A stretch of DNA of 64,000 nucleotides from Morinoia aosen (lineage: Eukaryota > Arthropoda > Malacostraca > Amphipoda > Talitridae): the NCBI GenBank assembly GCA_030386875.1, contig CM059563.1, positions 16,882,001 through 16,946,000 on the forward strand, given 5' to 3'. Numbering within the stretch: the first letter of the stretch is position 1; the number at the start of each line of letters is the position of its first letter. The notes below the pieces were generated by a model that saw only the letters and a list, made by a program, of their open reading frames with translations, did not search any database and had not been told where the DNA came from. Below are positions 39,501 through 52,711 of the stretch, in pieces. Both the position numbers and the translations under genes were made by a program.

Positions 39501-40659
39501 GCGATTTCTCCCTAAGGTTTGATGTTTTTTCAAATTTAAACGAAAAGTTGAAGGCCTACAACTTTGAGACACGAGTATCAATCGAAAGATCTCCTCAAGA
39601 CGCATCTTTCAAGTGATTTTCAGCTCCCTCGAAGGTGAGTAAGTGGGCTTCAGGGGCGAAGGAAAGGCAAAAATGGCCTGGAAAAGTGAAAATAATGTCT
39701 CACGCTCAAACGAAGCCGAAATTCAACCAGCCCAAAAACTTTTGAATGCACGACAAAAAACCGAGCAGAAAATGTTAAATGAAGTTTTCCGTACGTTGCC
39801 CCCATTTTCCTAAAACTTGTTCCGAACATTTTTTGGGGGTGTTGGGGGTTGTGTTTGGAACCATTTTTTGAGAAAAGTTTCGCTCATGATGAACTGTAAA
39901 CTTGATAACTTTGAGAAAAAGATTAAAACTAGGTCGTATCAAATTTTCAAGTCACCAATCAATCAAACAACGTCACAACTGGCGTTCGAAAATGACCTTA
40001 TAAAAAACGCGTTTTTTTACTTGAACTTTAAAGTTGCGCACCACTCAAGTTTTCATAGCTGGCACTCTGTAAAACTCGCTGGGTATATTACAAAGCTTTC
40101 TGAACGAGACTACAAAGTTTGAGAGCCACAGGTATTGCCGTCGAACTCAGGGCAAAACTCCCGCCTCACCAAAATTGTCCAAAAATTTTTAGGAAAACTT
40201 TGACCCGAAGTTGTGTGGAAACTTGATCGTTTCGAGAGCCGTTGATTTCATGAGGCGTAGAACTTTTGGAAATGTACGAGCTATCAAAGTTTGAAAGTTT
40301 AAAAGTGCGTGGTTTTCTCAAAATAACTCTCCAAATTTCGTCAAAATTACCCTAAAAATTTTTCGTCAACTTTGAGGGGCAAAGAGGGATACTTTTTACG
40401 AAGGGATCGCAAAATGGCAACGTTGGCGCATGCTCCATTGTTTCGTCTACCACACGCTGAAATTATAGCCGCCTAGAGGCATTCTATGGGTGTTTGGCAG
40501 CAGTTTGAAAATGACCCATTTTGGTCGATTTTTGACCTTTGAACCGCCATTAAAGGAAAAGTTCTCGCCCGATCTGAAAGAAAAAAGCTTAGGTTCGTGT
40601 CCAAAAGGCCTTTTATGTGCCTGCCAAATTTGAAGGCGCTGCGACGACGCGTTCGAGGG

Positions 40660-40733
40660 GCTACCCTATTCATGGACGACACGTCGGGGTATACACCATT
40701 TCGGTGAACGCCAGCGCGGCCCCTAGGGTAAGT
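40660..40733 (+). other. Donor-like site without TATA box, monomer 7
   Basis: Same subtype as monomer 6: no TATA-like box, GTAAGT retained at 40728. Confidence 0.25.
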
Positions 40734-40841
40734 GGTGTTCATCCTTCTTCGAATTGGTGCGCGTATGGGTCTTGGTTTTTTCACCGGATTATCGCAACGG
40801 GTCCGCCGGGCGCGCAGAAACCAGCACAGACCGGGGCGGAC

Positions 40842-40940
40842 CACACACACACACCCACACACACACACAAACACCCCAAAACCCAGACGCTCACACTCTA
40901 CACACACTCCCACACACACACACACACATATACACACCGA
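40842..40940. repeat. CA-rich tract, monomer 7
   Basis: Interrupted (CA)n, same internal wording as monomer 6. Confidence 0.9.
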
Positions 40941-41404
40941 CATGTCGCGCACACTTTTAAAAATAACCACAATTAGCCAACACACTCAGATACACCATCG
41001 TCTCAAATCACAAACCGATGTGTACAATGGCCATTTTAGGCTCTATGTTTACCTTTCAAACCCAAAAATCAATTCATTTTCCGACACCATTACCAAATAA
41101 GAACGTAACCTAAGCCCATACTTACACATTATTTCACAGACCGTGATCTCTCCAATTTTGAGACGGATCTAATAGATATCGGTTGCACACTGAATTTCGA
41201 AATTTCTTTTCTCTCGGGGAACTTTCATAGTGTATATCCGAATAACTGAAGATATGCGTTGCTAGAGCAGAGGTTTGAGGGGTAACTAAAATTTTTAATG
41301 AATCACACATGCTCAACAAATCAATCAGATCTTCTCTTATAAAATGACTACACCAATCACAATTCAACCAATAACTTCACCAATCACTTCCGAACCAAAC
41401 CCAA

Positions 41405-41475
41405 ACTAATATAACCAACTAAAACCAACGTCAAGTAATCTAACCCAACCTAGTCTAATCAAACCTAACATAACC
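41405..41475. repeat. Degenerate CCTAA-like tract, monomer 8
   Basis: It contains AATCTAACCCAACCTAG and AAACCTAACATAACC. No such tract is evident in the second 8-kb repeat, whose shared module begins downstream of this point. Confidence 0.4.
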
Positions 41476-42456
41476 AATTTTATCCCCACCTGACTTTACA
41501 ACCTCATGTATCCCATTTTTTGGTTTAATTTCTCACCATTCATATTCTATTCCATTTAACTAACCGTCCATCCCCTGTTTCTCATCCATTTACACAAAGT
41601 CATTCCACCTATCCTACTCAAAATTATATAGCTTCACCTTAATCAAAACTTTAAATTACATAAATCCCTAATATGAAGCGCGACTGAAACTTTCTTCACA
41701 ATATTACATACAGAATCCTGGGAGAATGAAATTTTCATATTAAATCACGAATTCACCTAAGGTCAAAAATGCTTACAAGACTATAAATCTGTTCGTTCAT
41801 TCTACAAGAATACATTACATGTTACCTATAACTAATTTAAATTACATGAGCCTCATTCCAAATTTCAATTAAACATGCGGTTAAAAAATAAATGACATTC
41901 TACCAAAGCTATTTCAAATTCCGCCAAAGCCTGACGTAGGGAAATTTGGCTTACCATAACCCCCAAAAATTACCACCTCAGACATCAAAATACATTACTC
42001 ACCTGCATCAGCGAGAAATAACCTTGCGTTCTTACAATTCATTTCAAACCTTCAAGAGAAAACAACAAATATCCACCAACTTCGTGTCACATCCAATTAC
42101 TATCAATACTTTTTCAAATTACCCACAAGAACCAAATGTATTCTTGTTCTCACGAATAAATCACGTGAATGAGCTGTACATTACCATACATCAGATGGCG
42201 TCGCAGTTATTCATGCAGAGCCTTTAAATAATCCAATCCTTCTCCAATCTATAACAAACAACCATAAATCCTCAATAAAATATAAATCATCACCAAAATA
42301 AACAAACATCGCAATACCACATCAAAACGGACGCTAATTCTCGTTTCATACAACAACATCGACACCTGTTCATCTTCATTGGGTTCATAATGATGGGACG
42401 CGCCGCCCTCGCGCGGTTAAATTCGAGGGTTCAGAAAATGAAATCTGAGTTCTTGC

Positions 42457-42492
42457 GCCGCTCTACGGGTGCTACGCACCTCGCAGAGCGGC
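42457..42492. other. GC-island hairpin, monomer 8 (variant stem)
   Basis: Same variant arms as monomer 3 (GCCGCTCTACGGG with CTCGCAGAGCGGC). The upstream GC patch carries a short insertion (CGCGCCGCCCTCGCGCGG). Confidence 0.78.
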
Positions 42493-44690
42493 ATAATTGC
42501 AGCTCTTATATTAGTCACACTCGGGGGGCACTGGATTTACCTTAGAAAAACTTTCAAACTCTAAAAAAATGCCATTTCTGTCTCATTTTCACACATTTTC
42601 AGTGTAGTTACCCCGTACAGTTTACTAACGGGCTTGAAGGCATCAGTCTGTATGGTTCTGAAAGTATTATCTGCAGCGGTTCTCCTCTTTTCTGCGATTT
42701 TGCATTGGAAATAGCATTTTAATATCCCTCAACGGTTTTGTCTAACTCTTCCTACATTTTCCACATGCTTCGTCATTGCACAAGTCGAAATGGCCGACAT
42801 TGCCACAAAAATTGTTCACAACACGTTCCAATGACGAAATAACGGACTAAACATTTAACACAACTTATTTCCCCCTATATCAAACAATTATGATTAAACA
42901 TAATCAACCACATTAACACCCAGCTTTTAATTCCGCTCTATATGAGCCCAAAATTAATTCTCTAGCAGATTTCAAAGTACCCTTCATCGTTAATTGAAAC
43001 ATGCATATAATTTTCGAAAATTACTCATTAACCCCAAAATGTCGATAGGTCACATCTCAAAATGTCAGCATCAACAGACATGTACATTGTATCAAAATTT
43101 AGAACATCTACCTGCAATGCACAAAAAATGATATGCCTAATTCAAACTACACTCAATTGATAGCCGAGTTCACACCAATGCATCATCATTTACATTGAAA
43201 ATAAACCCATTACCTATCAATATAACTCAATCTCACTTTCTCCACACGAAATAAATTATATCGCCTCCCTCCATGAGGTCGCACGCTTCGTGTGCACACT
43301 ACAACCTTGATCTAAGTGAAATCAGTGTTTATTCGAAAATCAAAAAATTAAGTTTTCGTTCCGACGAGAGACATTGTGTATCTCAAAATAACTGAAAACA
43401 TGCACTGCTACGGGAAGAGCTTTGAGGGGTAACTCAAGTAAGAAATCCTGTTATGAATTTACTCAATATTTACATCTTTAAAGCAAACATTGAAGCACAT
43501 ACGAAGCTTGACATACATAAAGAGAGTTGTCATTAAAGATTCATTAAAATTTCGGCATCGAAATAAGTGAAATGAGCCATTTCTACAATTTCTAAATGAA
43601 TTCATGTTCGTGATTTCAACCCGTATATGTTCTATTTTCCTCCAGAAAAACATCATAGAAGCGATCCTCCCATCAAATACAATACGTTGACTGGTTTACA
43701 CCGCCCCTACAACTTAGCATCATTTTCTTTGTTCGATTGCGATGTCTTTCAGATCGGAAATCCTTCAAATGAGGTTTTTCATGATTCATGAGCGGATATT
43801 TTTTCCATCACTTACCAGAAATGTTTCTCAAGTACTCACCGACATAGATCAAGTAGAAGCCGAAAAATAGGTCTTACCGATAAACTGAACTTCTACACCG
43901 GATACTTACTAGGGTTATTTCAAAATTATTGAACATAATCATAGCTGAAGCAGAAGTTCGAGAGGTAACACAAGTAAAAAATGATGTTTCCGCGTCAGTC
44001 GCTATCTAAATATATCAGCCAAAGATTCAAGTACCAACGAAGCTTGACATACATAAATGATTTCTACATGGATAAAAAGGAGTTATAAACAAATAATAAC
44101 TATTTAGTATCCATCTTGCGTGTTATCAAAGTAATATGGGCCATTGCAGGCTGCGTCTTTGAGGGGTAACTCGACTATTGACTAGCAACTACACTTGAAG
44201 GAAAGAAATATAGGCCTAGTACATGAATAATTCCTTTTTGTATTACAAAAAATTCGCGAGCTTGAATCCTCGTCAATGTGCAAATGATTTAATCTTCATC
44301 AGACAATATGAAAATATTCTTTGGAAGCATCGTTTCATTCAAGTAAGCGGAAACTTTTTACTTCTAAGAACTTATGGGTTGTTTTTGTAGCTCTTCATGA
44401 AAACATGATGTAAGAGTTTCCGGTGCGAAATGACTCCAGTGTGAGAGGGAATACAAATTTTAAAGCATGATGAACATGAAATCATGACGAAGTGAATGAG
44501 CATCATTTGTCGTACAAAGCTTTCCGAAACGTATTTACGTTGTTACACATCACCTGATTTTCCCCTTACGGCATGTTGTATTCCTTGAACATGTTCTACA
44601 TTACAACTTCTAAAAACAGCAGAACATTTGAGACTCCAATTCTAAACCTCATTCAGATATTGCAATTGGAAATGGCCATGCGGATGACAA

Positions 44691-47600
44691 ACATCGCCAA
44701 TTTCTCGCCGGAGTGAAAAGGCCATAAGTCACAAACTGCCATAAGACGACATCACTCGGATAACCACTACGTCAAGACACCATTCCCGTGTATGGTAGGT
44801 CATTACAGCTCACTCTACGTGACTACCTCATTCCAGCACTGTCTTTTACTCCAGGCACGTACAAAAACAACTTTCATGCCTTCAAAGATACTCAAATTAA
44901 ACTTCTCATCTAATACATCAATACACCGCATTCCACAATCATCTTCACCCCATCTGGCATACCACTCATTCTCTCCATACTGCTCAAACACCTCATTCAT
45001 AAAATTCTCTCACTCTCTTGCTCGTACTAACTATATTCAAGCACAAAATCATCAATTGTTTCCTCTACTCCACTATTACACTGTCGACATAATCTACTCT
45101 TATTCTCATTCCACCTCCATGTGCGTCTCTTCACACTCAATGACTTCAAGCTTACAGCAAACAAGAGTTCACATCAAAAACGACCATCATAGAACATCTC
45201 AAGCTTACCTACTTCCTCTTGCATATACCAGTTAAGTCTCTTATTGAATGTTTTGCTCATTGCTCTCAAACGCCAATTGTGTTGTTATATTTCTTCAAAC
45301 TCTGCACACATAGATTTGAACACAATTCAGTACTCCTACATTCCATATGGCTAGCTAAGTTTTCAACAAAAACTTAATGACCAAAACTTAAACCCTATGA
45401 TGTTCTGTGATAATAAATAAGACGATATCCACATCGTCCGACTAATTTCAACATTTCATTTACTCATGACACCGACATTGTTCATTGGAAAATGGTGCAA
45501 AAAATGCCAAATGATAACCCCCATATCAATGATCAATGCACGCGTCCAATCTAAAACTCATACACATATTATACATTTCTTCAAAAAAATAGTGTCTATA
45601 TACAGTACTCATGCTTTTCGTGGTCTAAAGGCCCGTCCACACTATCAATCTTTCGGCCGAAGTTCGTGTTTTTCAGCAGTCCGCGAACACGAACACAGAT
45701 GAAAAGTTCGCAGATTTCGGTGTGTTTGTGTTTTCCATCGTGTTGGAAAACACGAACACGAACTTTCGTTCAAACAGTGAACACTCGCTTGTTTATGTAT
45801 TGTGGAAGGTGATTTTGCGAGTGAAATAATTTGTTTCTATGTATTTTTTTCTACTTTATCGATTTCATTATGTTTTTGGTGCAAATATAGTTCATTGTAG
45901 GGCGGCATAGATATTTATTTACCAAAATTAACTACGTAACGTTGTTATTCTATGTTTTTCAGCTATGACCGAATATGTTAGGCTTAGATTTAAATGTTAA
46001 TTTAATTCAAATGAAGATTGAACAACTCGAACAACTCCACACCGACGAACACGTAGTCTGGACGTCTGGACACGGTTCGGAAAAGTTCGTGTTTTTGTTC
46101 GCGTTTTGGTGTGTTCGTGATTGACGAAAAGTTTGATAGTGTAGACGGGGCTTTAGAATTAAATTAATGACCTGCAATTCTTTCGACATATCCTATGAAC
46201 TTTCACTTCAACATTGAACTTTAAAGCGAGAACTGACGACGATCGAAGTCTCCATTATGCCCTACAGTTCACTCAAATACGTACACATGCACACAACGAA
46301 TGTCATATCAAATTTACCGTTCATAAATTTTTAACTCATTAACAGGCATTACAACTCATTGTACGAAACTTAAACCTAACACCACCTTACTAAAAATCGC
46401 CCATTAAACACTGTAATTCATCATGTGATGTCAACGTGAATGAAATAAAATCGTGGTCTCTTATTATACGCCTTCACTATACAATTCTTCGTCGCATCAC
46501 CATGGACGACAGCTTCGTTCTCTCGCCCCGCTATAAAATCACCCATAAATCGTATTCAGCAATTATGCATCTTCCACAAGCCATATTCTCTGGATACTGT
46601 TTCTCTAACAAACCCACTAAATCTTCATACTCACCCTATTGCAAACCAACATCACGAGCAATTTATTCTACTCCTTTCCCCTAATACATATAAATTCTAT
46701 TTATTACATTCCACTTCTAGGTTTTCGGTTCACACTTAAAGCCTTAAAGACATGCCTAGTTAACGTACGTCTTCTTCTCCAGTTCTACTTCAATTCCAAA
46801 TTCATCTTTTTGGTCTTTCACATTCTTTCCTCCGCCCCATGCGATCCCTTTCTAACTCTTCGTCACTAAACGAGAACAAATATCTCATAAATAACTTGAG
46901 TCACAATAAACTTGAGTCCCAATAAACACATTGATTTCCTCTTTTCTTGTACCCATACACCACGTTTACTCTCAATGTCTTTACATCCATGCCCCTCATT
47001 ATTCGCTCTACGCGTGTATTATTATGCTCTGTGTCAATTATGTATAATAATTCAAAGCTTCTCGTATCATACCTCCGCCAAAATACGCGACCTAAATACA
47101 ACCCTCAAATCTAGATCTGCTGATTTCCAAACTACCAATTCACTTACCACTTATCACTTACTTTCAGAATTCTGCCAAGTTTTCATAGTCTCTTTTATCC
47201 ACACCATATCATTCTTTCCAAATTTACCCATATTAGACAGGACCAAGACAATACAACACATTTCCTAATCACTCGCACACATTCCATGCCCGCTCTGTCT
47301 ATCTCCAAAAAACAGGTAAGACAATTTCAATCAATTCTTTAACACAAATGATACAGCAATAGATTGTCTCTCAAGTCTAGTACAATACACATATGTGAGT
47401 ATACATACTTATGGGACAGAATAACTTAAACGAATGTTACGACATCCTATCATTCAACCTATTCTTAGAGTTTCTACTTATCTTTCCCATCATTTACTTG
47501 AGGTACCGGCAAAAATGAGTGATCATGTTTCGGTGATTCATTCAAAAATAATTACTTTGATGAGCTATACGCGAATAGTATATTGAAGAGAAGCGATTAG

Positions 47601-50600
47601 GAGCATAACACCTACATTGTGATCATAGCACATTACCTTCAACACATAAGTCGTATAACATTACCGAAACAAATTCGCTTAAAATAACTTTTGTGATCAT
47701 TTCATCGATTACAACCACTATTCAAGATCTACTTTGAAACCTTTGTAAGAATTCTTTCCCCGTATCTCGGCAGCCACTGTATTCTACTTCTTAGTTCCAA
47801 TTAAGAACAAACTGTGTCGTAACCCATCTTTCGAATAATAAGGAAGTATAAAGTTAATTCTGTTGCGTGTTGATCATGATGGCCCGTTTCAGCACTTCAT
47901 AATTCGTTTACTTCTCTGTCGCCACCATTACTTGCAACGACTAATGAAGAGCTTGGATAGATCAAAAGGCCTAAAGACTTTTCAGCTTTTGTATGAATCA
48001 CTTGCGTGAGCATCACATTCTAATTTCATTACTGCTCCAATGCCTCTTTTTTGTACTTAAAGAAATACTTTGGTTTCATTGTTAGTTTCAAGCCAACATT
48101 ATATCCTGCATTCTAGATATGGCGAAATGGTTATTCAATCACCCTTTTCCAGGCTTTTTCAAACACTATCTTCTTACCTTAGGAACCATTCTATAACATT
48201 TCGATAATTTTGTACTCATATGTATGTGCGGTACTGCTCCGCTCGCCATGTTTTCACTTCAACTTCATTGGTTCACTCATTTTCTTCTCGTCTGCATCTC
48301 TTTTCACTAATTATAAGCAAAAATAAGGACGCGCCTTTCCGTTGTCCATTGCGACTACACCATTGTATGCCTTGCCTGTTCTTTATTCCTTCCAATGTCA
48401 TAACCATCGATACTTATTACTTCCATTATGTATCATGCATTCTTTACGTTCTAATCAAATCTTCATCCCTTCATTATATTTAAAGCACTTTGCACTTCCT
48501 GTCCTCAATCAATCATGACAACAATGTCTCGAATTAAACGCATAAATTTAATCGTTCTTTATCAACTTTATTTGGAACCACTCAGTTTGATATGTATATA
48601 CAACTTGTGCTTCCCCATAATTGTCAATCAGCAATAAACATCAGACGCAACCCAATCTTGCACCTCTTCCTTCCCGCATGTCCCCACTTTTTCAATTGCT
48701 TATTCCTTTCATTTAGGAAATCTTAACATTACATTTAATAACATTACTCACACCTTAAATACATTTCTTTCTTAAGCAAAACACATGCATCGCTATATGT
48801 ACTTAATCATCATTTTTCGCCAACCAACTAACTTAGTACACTCATTCATCTGAAGCCCTAAATTGCCAGTTGCTGTCAAATCCCATGCGTCAACTAAAAG
48901 ACAAAGTAGTCGTAATATGCCACGTACTAATTACCTAGATTTCAGAATATATATACTCTCTTTCAAACGCTCGACAAAATACAAGTTAAGCTTAGAACAT
49001 TTACAAATTATTATAAATCAAGTCAGATCACAATTCATTATTAACATCTTCAACGGCCTCTCCATAAATTTATCGACGTTTCATAAATGTAACTACTATA
49101 TAATACTTTTTCTGCGTATGAACTTGTACTTATTGTTCATGTTGCACCATTCACAATATAATTCTCTTATTCCCCGACACGTGTGCCAAAGAAAATGTCA
49201 ATTGAACCATTGATCCTCGTTTCCATTTCTCCTATTCTTCTCTAATTCCTTCCATTCTTTCGCCCTTCATGCATACCAATAAATAAAATTTGACCTTCAG
49301 CCATTCACCATGTGCTGTTATTTTACTTATTCTTTCTCCATTCCACATCACAAAAACGATAACTTGCAATCTATCACCTCAACTATGAATCTATACCTTT
49401 CAACTATGACTCATAGAAGTAGCTTCGAAACAAATCGCTTCATTTGACTCCTTTCATACAGAAACATAACTTCATTAAATAAACACATTTACAATCAATT
49501 CATTCCATTCGCAAAAAAATCTTCCTGTTCTCTATATCTCATCAGAAGAAACCCTTCAACATGAACATTAATTATGCATCTATTAACTTATGAATTTAAC
49601 AACTATATCAAGATGTACATTACTTCCTGGAAATGATCACAAATTCATATATGAATCATTCTACTTGCTTTTCATATTGATATTACATGTCATATCAGCA
49701 TATAAGTGCAACTAACATTCTTCCTGTCCAAGATGGATATCCTTTTCATTCGTCCATTTCCCATTCAATTTCAATCATAACTTTTGGCATACATTGTGAG
49801 ATGAATCATCAGGTTTTTTTCTTCATTTTACGAATCCCTATTATGCGATTTCTATCATAACTTTAAAAATGACATCAACAAAAATCATCATAGAAAACGT
49901 TGCTCAGTGCAAAACATTCACTTCCTTATATTCTTCCATACATATGGGATAGAGAAATGAAACAACTTTTAATCATCAACTAATTCATCATCTAAGAAAT
50001 ATGAAAACCATCTAAAATTTATGTCCGACGACTAATTACTAGCACATAAACAACTCACACAGCTTACATAGCCGAATCTGAGGAGACACACTCACGCGCC
50101 CGTATACATTTACTATCATACATATACATACCCAGCGAACATACACGACAATAAGTCATTACAGAATACACCAAATAATTCCACTCCTCAAAAGTTGTCT
50201 TGCAGTAGCGCTTCATTCTAAATTACATGAAGACATTCTGGGATACGCAATTACGTTCATTACAGGCTTTGCATTTGGTTGAGGAATAACATACCATAAA
50301 AGGGTTACTAAAGCTATTGCAATGATCTCTAATACTGAAATGGGGAGGAGCACAGGGGTCAAAATGAACGAAGGGAGATATCACTGACTCTGTAGTATCT
50401 TCGAATTGAACATATATGCTATGCATTCAAAAATTTTTCATCGAGTTACCGCATCATGTATTGTACAAATGAATTTTTTGATACTCACAATCAATTAGGC
50501 AAGTTCAAAATTGCTTACTAATTCAACTCATTTATTACATGCTCAGTTTATATGCACACAAAAATGAAAGGCTTGCCACTAACACAACTGACTACCATGC

Positions 50601-50640
50601 TACACAAAAATACCTCTAGTCGATAACACTTCCTACACAT
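44691..50640 (+). repeat. Specific part of 8-kb repeat, copy 1
   Basis: This stretch is homologous to 52712-57980 and absent from the macrosatellite. It is strongly C-rich and G-poor on the + strand (for example 2 G and 22 C in 45061-45120). A MITE interrupts it at 45628-46153. A CA/TA-rich patch near 50085-50150 corresponds to one near 57440-57515. The best conserved segment is 44792-45235. No gene is supported. The two copies align with many small indels outside 44792-45235, roughly 80% identical by eye. Confidence 0.82.
45628..46153. mobile_element. MITE with TA target-site duplication
   Basis: A 526-bp nonautonomous DNA transposon. The left terminus AAGGCCCGTCCACACTATCA and the reverse complement of the right terminus, AAGCCCCGTCTACACTATCA, match at 18 of 20 positions, and similarity continues inward (CTTTCG/CTTTTCG). 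TA flanks both ends (45626-45627 and 46154-46155). The homologous site in the second 8-kb repeat (TTTAGGAATTC around 53637) has a single TA and no insert, a direct empty-site confirmation. Inside are GTTCGTGTTTTT-type subterminal repeats in both orientations. There is no transposase frame. Base composition is balanced, unlike the G-poor host strand. TA duplication suggests a Tc1/mariner-type source, but the family is not established. Confidence 0.88.
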
Positions 50641-52711
50641 ATTAGGTTCATAATTATGCAACGCGCAGTCGCGCCGTCAAATTCAGGGGTTGGGTAAATC
50701 AAGTTAGACTTTTGGAGCCGCTCAACGAGGGCTGCGCACCTCGCTGAGCGGCTAAGTTGTAGCTCTGATATTAGCAAAACTCGTTGGGCAGCGCATTTAC
50801 CTTCGAATCACTTTAAAACTCTGCAAAATCACACTTTTATCATATTTCTACTCATTTTCAGTCGAGTTACCCCCTACAGTTTAATAACGGCCTTCAAGCT
50901 ATCTCTCTATATGATAATGACTTTATTATCTGCATCGATTCTCAGCTTTTGGAGATTTTGCAGTCGAAATGGAATTGTAATATCCCTAAACTTTTCTCCA
51001 ACTTCTCCTAAAATCTCCAAATGCGTGTAGTCAGTGCGGAACTAGAAATGTCCGAATTTAACACAACAACAGTTCAAAACACGTGACACTCACGAAATAA
51101 CGCCCAAAACTTTGTACAAACCTCATTCTCCCATATATCAAACAATTATGAATAAACCAAATTTCCTTACAAACATTCACACCCTGCTTTTCATTCCGTT
51201 TCAATTGAGCCAAAAATCAATACTCTACCTAATTTCAAAGTACCTTTAATCGTACATTTACACATGTTTACAATTTCCAAAAATTACTGATTTCCCCAAA
51301 AATACCGGTTGAAAAATATTCAAAATGGCAACATACACAAAACTCATCGATATCTAGGTTGTATCAACATTTCGAATTTCTACTTCCCATGCAAATAAAT
51401 ATATGCATAATTGAAATTTCACTCAATTGCTGACTGACTTCACCAATGCATTATCATTTCAAATGAAAGAAACCCAATACATATCATCAGTCTCACTTTC
51501 TCAAGACGAAAGAAATGCTATCGCTTCTCTACATCAGGACGGAAGTTTCATGCACATTTCGGCACTGAACTATGTGAAATGAGCGATTTCTCGAATTAAA
51601 AAATTCATTCATGTTCCTGATTTCAACCCATAAATGTTACATCTACTTTCACAAATAAGCATTTTAAATCGATCCTACCATCAAATACAATAGCATGACT
51701 GAATGACAACGCCCAAATAACTTAGCATCATTATCAAGGTTCCAATGAGTGATATTTACGATCTTAAATAATCAAAAAAGGCTATTTAATGATTCATGGA
51801 AGGAGTGTAGCTACAAGTCTTACCCAAAATATTTCTCAATGGCTCAGCGGCATGTTAAACTTTTTAGGAATTATTTATTACTCACTGAACGTTCTAACAG
51901 AAAAGATGCATGATGTATCTGAAAGATACTGAACAGATTCATAGCTGATGCAGAGCTTCGACGGGTAAATCAAGTAAATAATGATGTTCTTCCTGCACTC
52001 TCTATCTAAATACGTAAGGCAAAGATTCAAGTAACAACGAAGCTTGACATACATCAATGACTTATAAATAAATTGAAAGTAGGTATAAACAAATAATAAA
52101 TATTTTTTATCAATCTCGCTTGTTATCCAAGTCATAGGGGCCACGGCACGCCGCGTCTTTGAGGGGTAACTCGACTACTGACTACCCACTACAGTTGAAT
52201 GAAATATATACAGGAAATGGACATTTTCTGTTTGTATTACGGAATTTTGCGAGTTTGAATACTTTCCAATGTGCGTATGATGTTCATATTCATTAGACAA
52301 TATGACCAAATTCTTTTGAAGTATCGTTGTATTGTACGAAGGTATCACTTTTCACTTCTAAGAAATTATGGGTTCTTTTTGTATCTCTTCATGAAAACCT
52401 GCTGTCAAAGTTTCCGCTGCGAACTGACTCCAGTGTGATACAGAATACAAATTTGAAAGCATGATGAACATGAAATCATTACGAACTGAATTCCATACCT
52501 CGAGCGAATGAGCATCATTTGTCGTACCAAACTCTCCGAAACGTATTTACGTTGTTACACATGACATGATTTTCCACTTACGGCATGTTGTTTTCCTTGA
52601 ACATCTCTCACATTACAACTTCTAAAAGCAGCAGAAGATTTGAGCCTCAAATTCTCAACCTCATTGAGATATTGCAATTGGAAATGGCCATGCGGATTTC
52701 AAATATCACAA
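50641..52711 (+). repeat. Shared module of 8-kb repeat, copy 2 (diverged macrosatellite core)
   Basis: It starts at the GC island (TTCATAATTATGCAACGCGC) and runs through recognisable versions of the macrosatellite landmarks: hairpin 50717-50752, CGAGTTACCCCCTACAGTTT near 50865, the clock-like AAGCTTGACATACATCAATG near 52038, CTTTGAGGGGTAACTCGAC near 52158 and ATTACAACTTCTA near 52611. It is the most diverged of the nine copies of this module. No gene is supported. Confidence 0.85.
50717..50752. other. GC-island hairpin, 8-kb repeat copy 2
   Basis: The arms are GCCGCTCAACGAG and CTCGCTGAGCGGC around GGCTGCGCAC: 12 of 13 pairs with one A/C mismatch at position 9. The stem survives although flanking sequence is heavily changed. 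Confidence 0.75.

Larger units (their letters stand above)
35010..41007 (+). repeat. Macrosatellite monomer 7 (mosaic, longest copy)
   Basis: At 5998 bp this is the longest unit. Reading along it, 35700-36720 is type A, 37190-37560 is like monomers 3, 5 and 6, 37740-38190 is type B, 38200-38850 returns to the type A middle module, 39100-39600 is like monomers 3 and 6, and 40110-41007 is the 3' subtype shared with monomer 6. It holds both a type B and a type A middle segment in series, which explains the extra length and indicates unequal exchange between types. Confidence 0.88.
41008..44690 (+). repeat. Partial monomer 8 (type C), edge of the macrosatellite
   Basis: It begins at the same phase as the other monomers and keeps the CCTAA-like tract, the type C island with altered hairpin, and the motif rows with AAGCTTGACATACATAAA. 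Homology persists through the line ATTACAACTTCTA near 44600 and AGATATTGCAATTGGAAATG near 44655. After about 44690 the 3' module (169-codon frame, TATA/donor, CA tract) is missing and unrelated sequence follows. Divergence from the inner copies is visibly higher than among inner copies, as expected at an array edge. Confidence 0.85.

Noticed and set aside
1..41007. CRISPR array, rDNA repeat or integrated virus as explanation of the tandem units
   Set aside because: Units are kilobases long with no spacer pattern, no rRNA sequence is recognisable, and no viral protein frame is present.
46007..46189. 60-codon minus-strand frame
   Set aside because: It lies inside the right half of the MITE and its flank; it is not a gene.
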